Below, one piece after another: positions 55,606-64,000 of a stretch of DNA of 64,000 bases. The notes beneath the pieces were generated by a model. The model made no database searches and was not told where the DNA came from. It worked only from the letters and a program-made list of their open reading frames with translations. This DNA is from Siderastrea siderea. Taxonomy: Eukaryota; Cnidaria; Anthozoa; Scleractinia; Rhizangiidae. The stretch spans positions 47,914,578 to 47,978,577 of the forward strand of contig OZ034971.1 in NCBI GenBank assembly GCA_964030785.1, written 5' to 3'. Numbering within the stretch: the first letter of the stretch is position 1; each line of letters begins with the position of its first letter. The translations under genes and the position numbers were made by a program.

Positions 55606-57932
55606 CATTGTTGAGTAGTGCGACAAAGAGTTCATTTGTTATCATCGTTGGAACAATACCAATGCAGTGCCATTTCCATTGCTGAAAGCTTGGGGGGGAG
55701 GAGTCATTCCTCTATATAAGAACGTCACAAGCAATACTTCTTGACGTAAGACACGTAAAGCCTACCCTATAGAAAAGGGACAAACTCTATTACCTGACAA
55801 CCTCAACCGAAGGAAGGAACCTTAAGAGTCTTTTCCCCTTCTTGTATGCTACCATATACACTCTAGGTTTTTATAATTGGCGGTGTCTAGATGCTGGACA
55901 GTCAGGCACGGATCTTTCAAGACTAAATGCTCCGCAGTCCGAAACGTGTAAAGGATTTCGACGAAAAGGCTTGTTAAAACGTTCTGAAAGTACATGGTAT
56001 CTGTTTGGAATTGTCAAGCGATTCAGAAACGTATTTTATTTTTTCAGTTGATGAATTTCCCGACCTTGTGTACACAATAAAGTTGCTATGTTCACGCATG
56101 GATAGTAAAAAGACCGGATAGGAAACGGACTGACGTGATTGGTTCCATCATAGTGGAAAATTGTGACGTCACACTGCAGAGCTCAACAATACACAAGGAA
56201 CAAGGTTCACACGCGTGCTTACGGCCGTATTTACTCGATTAAGCGCCTTCCCCTTAATCAAGTAATTGAGTTGTAATGCACGCACGCTAGGACACGAGTG
56301 CGCACACTTGCAAATAGTATAAGAATGGAGAATGGTTAAGTTATGATTCAACTCGTAAATACAAATGATAAACAAATGAAAACTAAGAGATTTACTGACA
56401 GCTTACGAATTTGAGCGCACTTAAATCCTGGGACATAAAACAGATAAAACAAATTAAAAAAACCTTGTTCCTTGTGTATTGCTTCTATGTAAACTGGGTG
56501 TGCATTTCGTCATTGTTCTAAACATGAACTTCAAGGGTGTTTTCCTAAATAGAGTAGGTATCGTAGGGCTTTTGCTGTCCTAAACAGGGTCAGGGTTTTA
56601 AACCCACAGTGGCAGCCCTATACCCAAACATCGGTCAAGTGCCCACCCCCCCCCCCCCTTCCATGGCAAAACCCCTTAGCCATTTCTCTTTAAACATGCA
56701 TCAGCTTCAACAACAGAATTTTGCTCAACTTTTAACTTAAACTCGGAGAGTTTACCAGCTTTTACTAAAGCGAAATCCAAGGCTTCATCAGTAGCACTGC
56801 CATTTTGATCCTGAACTGAGGAGCATGCGCTGTGAAGAACAAATAGAAACATTTTGGCTACGTTTAAGTGGAGTTTTCCAGAGCACTTCGCTCCCCCAGT
56901 TATGCAAATGAGAAGTGCTCTTAAGGTCGAGAATGCATTTCTCTGTATTTGCCTTTCTAAAATTATGGCGAGAACTGCGCACGCGTCGTGTGTTTGACCG
57001 CTGTAAATGTGAAGGCTCTCTGAATAGGGCGCTAGTAAAACCGGTTAGCCGAGCGATTGGTTTGAGGACTGAGGAGTCGGATTTTCCCTTTCTTCACATA
57101 CCTCTCAAGTATCATAGAGGACTGTCGAATAGTATCACATAAACAGCCCCTGGTTATGACCAAGAACGCGCTCTGATTGACTCCCTTTCTGTAGATTACC
57201 AGCTTTCTCCTTCAGAGGACTGGGCACCAGAAAAATCGTGGAGCGGAGCAAGGCGAGTACGGATCGGACACCCGTCGCCCCTCTCGCCGATTTTCTTGCG
57301 TTCTATTTCCCACTCAACTAGGAACCTTGAGGTTTAGGAGTCGGTTGTCCATAACAAAACAGAACCATTACTGCAATCAATGGAGCTCACATTCGAGTCG
57401 ACGTCAAGGAATGATTTATACGTAAAACACGTCGAGACGCTTTCCATTTTGTCAAAAGATCAATAAGTGGAAAAGAACTTTAAAACCAAAAACGCGATAT
57501 ATTTATTGACAAATTCCCTAAAAATTAACATAAAAAGCTTATCTATTGACTCTTAAAGTTAATAATGCAAACGTCTTTCTAATAACCCTTACCTGCTCGC
57601 TGATAAAGCTTAAGTCTCTCTAATGCAGAAAGATGAAACAAAAGCAATTATTCAAAAGCTTATATATTTGGAACAGTTATAAAGGTCGGTAGAAATCAGA
57701 AAATCTGTGATCGTTTTATTTTTCTGTGATCATTTAGAACCAAGAGTTTCAACTTGGCTGGCTTATTTAAGTAGGCTGGGCACACTTCTTAAAAAAAATC
57801 ATTAGCATTTATCTAATCAGAACACGGCCAACAAGAATCAAGTAGCAAAGCATTCTAAAATGTTATTTCAAAGTAACCCTGGCAAATTATTCTTATTTAC
57901 TGGAACATACATTAAAACGTCACAGTAGCAAC
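55606..57932. other. Downstream flank of pseudogene 4
   Basis: Colinear with 28878-31640, with about 400 bp lost near 56250. A C run lies at about 56646-56658. No supported gene. Confidence 0.5.
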
Positions 57933-58656
57933 CGGCGACCGCCGGTTTATGAAATGAGCACGGTGTTTTCTTGATGGTCAGTTGGCTTAACATACGAACA
58001 AAGTGCTGTAAAGCTTGCGGTACGGCGCTCAAGAGCGGTACTGTCTTATATAAGACGCATGCGCATATTAGTCTGCTGAATGTTACCTTCGTGTGTTCTT
58101 GTCTTTTAATTTACAGTATTTAAGGCCGCGGGTGACAAGTTGCTCATGAATAAATTTATAAGGCAAAATTCTGGTGGAGGTCTTACGTTAAAAAGCTTTA
58201 TATATTGAACGTTTGGAAGCTGATTCCGTTGAAACTAAACAGAGAACTTGAGGAAAGGTGCGAATGCTATAAGGTTGTTTTTCTTTTGATAGACTGCGCT
58301 TCTTTGCGATGTTTTGATCTTCCAAAGTTAAGATTTTGTGAAACACGACTCCGTGTCCAAGTTTTCTCCTTGTGTAGAAGACAGCACTTCTTGATTTTAC
58401 CACTCATTGATCAGTTAAAACCTCTATTGTGTCACAACAGAAGCCGATTGTGGGATTTCGAATTCCACTGAAGACTGTAAGCTTTTAAATGAGTAAAATC
58501 GTCCTTGTTTAAATTTGAATCCTTCAATATTCTGTTAAAAAGCCTGTTTGAAAAAATTGCTTCTGTTGTGACAATCTACAATCCACCTAGTTTATCTACC
58601 TAATGTGTCAGTTCAGGAAATTCTATATACGCGCTGTATTCTTGGACACGAAATTG
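57933..58656. other. Start of single-copy flank, no supported gene
   Basis: A perfect palindrome cttatataag (about 58045) and a pyrimidine-rich tttaatttacag (about 58107-58118) are present, but no reading frame on either strand resembles a known protein. Confidence 0.35.
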
Positions 58657-58799
58657 CTCTAAGGTGCGGGATTGCAGAAAAACGCCGCACACTCATTTGC
58701 ATCTCATTGAATAACAAAAGAATAACAAAACAGCACAATTGTTGTATACCTCGTTCTTTTAAACTCTGAATTAATTTTCCGCAATCCCGCACCTCACTC
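58657..58799. mobile_element. Small MITE, 143 bp, 8-bp target duplication
   Basis: Flanked by CGAAATTG (58649-58656 and 58800-58807). The inverted termini share AGGTGCGGGATTGC.GAAAA. No coding capacity. An 8-bp duplication suits hAT-like elements. Confidence 0.7.
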
Positions 58800-58807
58800 C
58801 GAAATTG

Positions 58808-59370
58808 GTGGTTTTAGGGCTTCCGAAGGCTTAACGAATAAACACGAACTGAATGTTTACGGTAAGATTATGCTAATTATGGAAATTAAATTGTACCAGC
58901 TATTGTTCACTGTCCAGAAAAGAACAATACGTTGCAATTTAGAGATCGCAAAATATTTGGATTGAAGAATATAAGCGTTTCCGAAACTCCATTTATTAGT
59001 TAGTTTCAGTTTTGTTTTGTTGGACAACTTCAAAAGCGTTTCTACTAACGTTTAAGCGTAAAAAAACAAAAACAAATTTCGACAGTATTTTTTTATTTTA
59101 AAATCTTTGGAAGTCACAAGATATTCGTGGCATGCGATTTAACACACGTGCAATTATTGATTCAGAAACTGAATGTTTTACTGAAGAGCTTATCATGAAT
59201 ATTTCGCGCAATGTCGCTACCATTCGTCGCACTTCGTGCATACGCTTTAAATAAATGAATAATGATTACCTAGTTTCCTCACCCGTGGCCTGAAGATATA
59301 AACGGCGAGGGGTTGTTAAGTATGCGGTGTTAACTAGATCAGACAACACAGCCAATTTCGGCATTCAATT
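58808..59370. other. Intergenic, nothing supported
   Basis: AT-rich, with only short frames and no family match on either strand. Confidence 0.4.
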
Positions 59371-59377
59371 CTATTAG

Positions 59378-59479
59378 CATTCTCGTTCCCAGAGCCCGCG
59401 TCCCCCTTGACCAGCGGTCGGGCTTTGGACGTTTCCCGACCGCTGGTCTTGGGGGACGCGGGCTCTGGGAACGAGAATG
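59378..59479. mobile_element. 102-bp near-perfect palindrome (foldback MITE)
   Basis: Arms of 45 bp (59378-59422 and 59435-59479) pair with two mismatches around a 12-base loop. CTATTAG lies directly left (59371-59377) and again at 59482-59488, a 7-bp target duplication if the element ends at 59481. Very GC-rich against AT-rich surroundings. Confidence 0.75.
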
Positions 59480-59489
59480 TCCTATTAGC

Positions 59490-59895
59490 TGCTTTAGTCA
59501 GTTGCGCATGCGTTATACAAGACAAATACTGAGACCCGATTAAAATGCCCATTGGGCTTCTAAAGAAACTATGGTCAAACTACTGATGCCCTCGTGAAAT
59601 CACCCCAAAATTTGTTTTTGAATTAGCACTATATTCTCTTTGCTAGTCAAAATTGGTAGAAAACCTATCCTGCTACGTCGATAGACTAGTTAAACGCTTT
59701 AACTCCGTTTCAGCAATTTTGTTTTCAGTCTCGGCATGATTGTTTTCTTCTTAGTATTCACCTGCAAATGTATAAAAAGTAATATTTCAAACAATGAATC
59801 GGTCTTTCTCACTTTTTCAGTTTTTAAAAGCAGTTAAGTCAAGAATGTGGTAAGTATATACGCTGCAGATGTCTTTGAGATGCTTATAATCAAAA
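59490..59895. other. Intergenic, nothing supported
   Basis: Short frames only; no recognisable repeat boundary. Confidence 0.4.
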
Positions 59896-60357
59896 CCCCC
59901 AGGGTGGATACTCCCTATAGTGGGCCATGCTAGGAGGCTCCGCCCAAAAGAGATGCATTTTTAAGCTTGCAGTTTACTAAAGGATAACGAAAATTGCCAT
60001 TTTAGTATATGAATGGGTCACAAAAACAGCTGCATAGTGGAAAATATGGTGGCTAAAGCGGAAATATTTCAAAGGGTGCCACATTTAGGCAGAAGAGACA
60101 ACGCGAAATTGAACGCATAAAAGCTTGCATCCATTGAGCAACTGAACCAGAACGACTGAAAGCCCGCGAAAAACGTGATTGTAGGAAACTCTACTGTTTT
60201 GGCTCATTCTTGAGGTATACGAGAGGGGTGCAATTTTGCTCTGGGTATATGAAAGGGGAACCACTTTGGTAAAAAATCCGTATCTTAAATGGTAAGGGTT
60301 TGAACCTCCGCGCGGAGACTCCCCGTATAAAACTTCATTGAGTAGCCCCCCCTGGGC
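59896..60357. mobile_element. Probable inverted-repeat element with CCCAGGG termini
   Basis: The left end cccccagggtggatactccc and the reverse complement of the right end, cccagggggggctactcaat, share CCCAGGG.GG.TACTC. Inside, gagaggggtgcaattttgct and the similar gaaaggggaaccactttggt look like degenerate internal repeats. The target duplication could not be fixed. Confidence 0.45.
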
Positions 60358-60379
60358 GATTAAAAATCACTGACCGGAC

Positions 60380-60442
60380 TGACTCACTCGATCACTCACT
60401 CACTCACGCACGCAAACACGCACGCACGCACGCAGGCACGAA
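60380..60442. repeat. TCAC/GCAC microsatellite
   Basis: Imperfect tetranucleotide run: tcactcactcactcacgcac, then acgcacgcacgcacgcagg. Confidence 0.8.
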
Positions 60443-60717
60443 CCCTAGTTAGTACCCAGGCGTTCCCTTCCCGCTCAGAATGCGGCAGTATGCCATTCGG
60501 CGACGTTTCGTTTTCGTTTGACGTTTGTATACTGACACGTGTACTGACATATAAGGAATCCTGATGCAAGTGTATAAGATCCTGCTATTTTCTGGGCATA
60601 GCCTGACGTATAGTGATCCTTAAACGGTCCCTTATACATCATGCCACGTCCTTATATCCCCCGTATACCTCTATGTATGCTGACCGTATAACAGCTAAAT
60701 AAGGGACCGTATTCAGA

Positions 60718-60942
60718 TTATTTCATGCAGTGAGAGTAAGGAACATTATCGCATTGAATGCAAAGACCTGTCAACCCAGAATCTTCCTTGGTTTGCTGGC
60801 TTTGTTTGGTTCTAAACAGAATCTCCTCGGCCAAGTGCACTTTCTGGGAGTGTAGCTGGACTCTTCCTGGCTTTAGAATAGGGATGCTGAAGTAACCTCG
60901 AGCTCGCAAGTGCACGTCTGGGTCGCATGTCCTTGTTGCCAT
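60718..60942 (-). CDS. Weak candidate coding exon, unknown product
   Basis: On the minus strand an acceptor-like TTACAACACACAG is followed by ATG at 60942 in good context (AACATGG), opening a 74-residue frame: MATRTCDPDVHLRARGYFSI, PILKPGRVQLHSQKVHLAEE and so on to CIQCDNVPYSHCMK. Composition is balanced and soluble, unlike nearby random frames. There is no paralogue in the window and no family was recognised. It could be chance. Confidence 0.3.
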   Translation of the reverse strand: MATRTCDPDVHLRARGYFSIPILKPGRVQLHSQKVHLAEEILFRTKQSQQTKEDSGLTGLCIQCDNVPYSHCMK

Positions 60943-61193
60943 GTTACACCTGTGTGTTGTAAAATACAAAGAATAAACAAACCAAAAGAAAAACAACTCG
61001 GAACTGATTCATTTAGCGCAAAAAGTCATAAAGTGTTTCCCAACTGTATTACTTATTACGTCTACATTTACCAGTTTAAAACGTGAAAGTTAAAAACATC
61101 GAATCGCTAAAGTATGTGTCTCAGTTACCGACGGGTACTAGCATCCGACCAATAAAGTTTTACTCAAGTTTTTTGGTCGCACTTGGATCGAAA

Positions 61194-61220
61194 ACAACAA
61201 CAACAACAACAACAACAACA
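61194..61220 (-). repeat. CAA microsatellite, 3' tail of the minus-strand LINE
   Basis: Read on the minus strand: gcaaataaagc, then a TTG run. An AATAAA signal followed by a TTG tail marks the 3' end of the LINE at 61326-62087. Confidence 0.7.
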
Positions 61221-61325
61221 AGCTTTATTTGCATGACTATAAGTACATACAGTATTGCAAAAGCGTAAAACTTAACTAAAACGAAACTTACAACAATCAT
61301 AATCATGTAATAGGAAAAAAAGTAA

Positions 61326-62087
61326 TTATGTATGCGTTACATTACTTTCATTCGATAGAAGATTATTTCGTAAAGATAAGCATCTCAAAATGAACTTCAT
61401 CAGTTGAGTATTTAAATAATAATTATCAGAATTCATTAATTTTTTGGTGGCTTGCATAGGAGGTAATTGTGTGATGTTGGGTATTTGGTTCTCTATTTTT
61501 TTGTAAAATTCATCTCTAAAACTACAGTATTTAGTACAATGGAAAAGTAAATGAATTTCATCTTCAATTTGGTTTGATTTACACGGAGGGCAGAGTCTAT
61601 TATCCCTTGGGATTTGATCATATCTGCCAGTTTCGATCAATAATTTATGATTACCTATTCTAAGTTTCACTAATTCTTTCCTGTTATTTAGTTTTCTTGT
61701 AAGATCTAAATAGCAGGAAGGCGTATATTCGTCCTTAAAAGTGTTATAGAATTCTAATTTCTTAGAGTTTCGAATAGTATGTTGCCAGTGTGAAATATAC
61801 TTTTGTTGCATAAGACTTACATAGTGTTTAATCTTAGCATCAGTTAAGAAAGTAGGGTCAAAATCAGGCAAATTATAATATTCAGACATCCTCATAACAT
61901 TAGAGTAAAAACTATTTTTGCTGGTGTTATGAAGATCAGATGACATTAAAAAGATTTGTTTAACAATAGAGTCATTTTCCTTATTGTGGAGATATAAGGT
62001 GTAATTAATTATTTTTTGATTAATAGCTATTATAAGAGGAAACTTTCCAAGCTCAGCTCTACAAGCTACATTCGATGCCTTATTGCC
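61326..62087 (-). pseudogene. 5'-truncated LINE, C-terminal part of ORF2
   Basis: The frame is open from 62087 down to the stop at 61326 (253 codons): ACRAELGKFPLIIAINQKII, NYTLYLHNKENDSI, an ATG at 61946, then KLRIGNHKLLIETGRYDQIP, LCPPC and IEDEIHLLFHC. The KLRIGNH...ETGRY...RLC..C...DE.H.LFHC pattern is the C-terminal zinc-knuckle region of many animal LINE polymerases. It lacks the RT core and is bounded by a TAA at 62088-62090 and a C/A run at 62109-62131, so it is a dead 5'-truncated insertion with an unbroken remaining frame. Confidence 0.8.
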
Positions 62088-62184
62088 TTACACCATGGTA
62101 TATTCCCTCCCCCCCCCCCAAAAAAAAAAAAACATTTCAGCTCTAGTTGTTTTGGTGAGCTTTATGCTCAAAGGATAGTTTAAA

Positions 62185-62374
62185 CTACGAGCAGTCTCTC
62201 TTTCAGCTCAGGGATAGTCGAACGAAAAGAACAAGGGAGCGTGTGCAAAAATCGGACGCCTGCCACCGGGAAACGTGTCACGCGTGTAGATCGAGACGCA
62301 TCAAGCGGCTCGTCAAGCGCTCGCTCGCTTGTTGTTTTTGCCTTGACTATCCCTGGGCGGCGGACTGCTCGTAG
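62185..62374. mobile_element. MITE with CTACGAGCAGTC termini, 190 bp
   Basis: Left end CTACGAGCAGTCTCTCTTTC; the right end is the reverse complement over CTACGAGCAGTC, and both ends also share AGGGATAGTC about 25 bp in. The centre is GC-rich with repeated gctcg. No ORF. Confidence 0.7.
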
Positions 62375-63315
62375 CCTACGAATAGCTGGGGTGGGCCCCG
62401 TTTTGTTCAGGTGAATTATGCTTCGGCGGCTAAAATAAAATTAATTGACCCTTTTCACTGCGCAGCGTAACTGCCGTTGCTCTACTGAGGGTCTGTTACC
62501 CGTAAAATTTTCAAGGGAACTTTGAGATATTTGGCGTGCGGCGTGCTAATAGTAGCAAAAATTAAGTACTCAGGGATTTAACTTGTTCCATCTGGATTTG
62601 ACTTTTTCGAAAATATTACTATTTTTTTCGACTTTATAGCGTGCCACGTTGCAGTTCTAGTTTCTGATCAGTTTTTCTTTATGTTCAAAATTTAGGCCTT
62701 GTAGAAAAGTAATTTCATAACCTAAGCCGTCACAAAAACTCAGAATATTCATAAAAAGGCAGGTAAGAGATAATTTTGTACAAAATGACCACAGTTCCGG
62801 AGACGAAGCAAATCGTTTTGCCCGTGTGTTTGTTTCGCATAACTTAACGTTCCTGCATCTTCGATGATAACGACACCTTGTAGTCATTATTGTTCTTTGT
62901 ACTCGGTGCGTGGCCCCTATAAAGTAGAATTATATTTCCACTTTGCTGCTACAATGAGTGTGAGCTGTAGTTATGTGTGTTGCTGCTGAAATGTTTTGTG
63001 GGTAGTTTTAATGTAAGCACATGATACTGGTCGGATATTGGCCAGCTGTACGGATACTGGGCAACTTAAATTAAGAGCTTAGCAAAAATTAAAATTGTTC
63101 CGCGGATGCTGAACAATTTTGCATAACATTTGTGAGTAAGTCCGTTGTCTCAGAGCTAAATTTCAGAACTCGTTCGGCAAAAAGGGGGAGATATAGCAGT
63201 TGCAAACTGACGTGGGTAGATACTGCTCAACAAATAGTCTATGGCTAACTTTATTACTGTTTATAGCAAAACTGCATGGAGTTCCTTTCGATTCTGGTCA
63301 AAAATGATGATTAAA
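62375..63315. other. Intergenic, nothing supported
   Basis: Only short frames, such as one of 76 codons on the minus strand at 62657-62887 that matches nothing known. Confidence 0.4.
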
Positions 63316-63317
63316 AG

Positions 63318-63510
63318 TTTAATCGTAACTCGAACGCAACTCAAACTCAACTCAAACTAAACCCAAACTCAACTCAAACTCTACTCAAGTTCACTTCAAA
63401 TTTAGGTCGGACCCAACTCGCACTCAACTTCAGTTAAACTCGTATTCAACACGAACTCAACCGCCTTAAACGCAATTCAAACTCTTCAGAAACTAAACTT
63501 GAACTCGACT
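63318..63510. repeat. Degenerate CTCAAA hexamer tandem repeat
   Basis: About 190 bp of variants of aactcaaactca with drifting units (actcgaacg, actcaactt, aactcgtatt). No reading frame of interest. Confidence 0.75.
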
Positions 63511-64000
63511 GAAATTTAAGTAATAACCGCGATCCTTTTTTCCATTGTTCTGTTATAAAGTCTTACCTTGTTGAAAGAGGGAAGCATCCCGTATCTTGTG
63601 GACAGCAACTGCGTGACAACAAAAAAGCAACAACTGAGCAACAACGCAACAAACCAGAAACAATAAAAAGAAAATGAGAAGAAGAGAAAAAAGTGAAGCT
63701 TATGTGGCTAAGTAATATATTTAATACGGAGAACATTTAATCAGGATATCCAATTCAAATGCGTTGATTGTCCTGAAGGGTGTTCTATCATTCCGGGACA
63801 CTCCAAAAAATAATGGTGTTGCATGATTTTGAACGGAAATTCTGGACCAGATTGATATGCGAATAGCATACTGTCCAACATCGTTTATTTTAATTTGTTG
63901 GTCTGTTGAACGGCTGCTATCCTTTCAATAACGTTACATGTAACATTCAGCATGATAAGTGGACTGTTTCAACATTCAACATGGTATGATACACAGTTCA
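63511..64000. other. Right edge of the window, nothing supported
   Basis: AT-rich DNA with A-rich runs (caacaaaaaagcaacaactg). No gene or bounded element is visible. Confidence 0.4.

Larger units (their letters stand above)
51645..57932 (+). repeat. Segmental duplication unit 4, 5'-truncated (contains GCNT pseudogene 4)
   Basis: Homology with the other units begins at tctcgcgtaacccacatgca, equal to 25067 and 45745, i.e. inside the intron. Everything upstream, including the signal-anchor exon, is absent. It ends at about 57932 where the match to 31640 stops. Confidence 0.85.

Noticed and set aside
58045..58130. Promoter and first exon at the palindrome cttatataag
   Set aside because: A TATA-like string and an acceptor-like site alone, without a coding frame or conservation, are not enough.
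1..64000. CRISPR array, tRNA or rRNA genes, bacterial operons
   Set aside because: No regular spacer-repeat arrays, no full tRNA cloverleaf with B-box, no rRNA signatures; intron structure and repeats are eukaryotic.

Overview
The window is eukaryotic and almost certainly metazoan. It is AT-rich, has introns with clean GT/AG borders, and carries remains of tyrosine-recombinase (DIRS-like), Penelope-like and non-LTR retrotransposons plus many short inverted-repeat DNA transposons. That repertoire, with a local expansion of core-2/I-branching N-acetylglucosaminyltransferase (GT14) genes, fits a cnidarian such as a stony coral. The organism is an inference; nothing here names the species.

Layout. 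Bases 1-2759 are the 3' part of a decayed DIRS-like retroelement: RNase H, a frameshifted tyrosine recombinase and split direct repeats. From 2760 to about 57932 the window is a head-to-tail segmental duplication with four units, each built around one GCNT-like gene on the + strand. Units 1, 2 and 3 each keep a small exon encoding a type II signal anchor (ATG at 6350, 24595, 45301) and a long uninterrupted catalytic exon (11820-12935, 27762-28877, 48440-49555). Unit 4 (51645-57932) starts inside the intron, because a Penelope-like fragment abuts it. It has lost the anchor exon, and its catalytic exon (54490-55593) is a pseudogene. Differences between units are mostly insertions: a 2.3-kb TAA-flanked element in unit 1, nested foldback elements in units 2 and 3, a further 3.5-kb element with an 8-bp target duplication in unit 3 only, and a local inversion after gene 3.

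The most interesting signal lies in the intron of every unit: a solo LTR (TGTTACGA...TCGTAACA, TTGTT target duplication) in the same orientation as the gene. It holds two arrays of the heat-shock-factor motif nGAAn/nTTCn, the second ending 13 bp before a TATATAAG box. The LTR was present before the duplications and puts a candidate heat-inducible promoter upstream of each catalytic exon but downstream of the membrane-anchor exon.

From 57933 to 64000 the sequence is single copy relative to the rest. It holds several small inverted-repeat elements, a 5'-truncated LINE on the minus strand (61326-62087), microsatellites and one weak candidate exon. No rRNA, tRNA, CRISPR array or prokaryotic gene organisation was seen.
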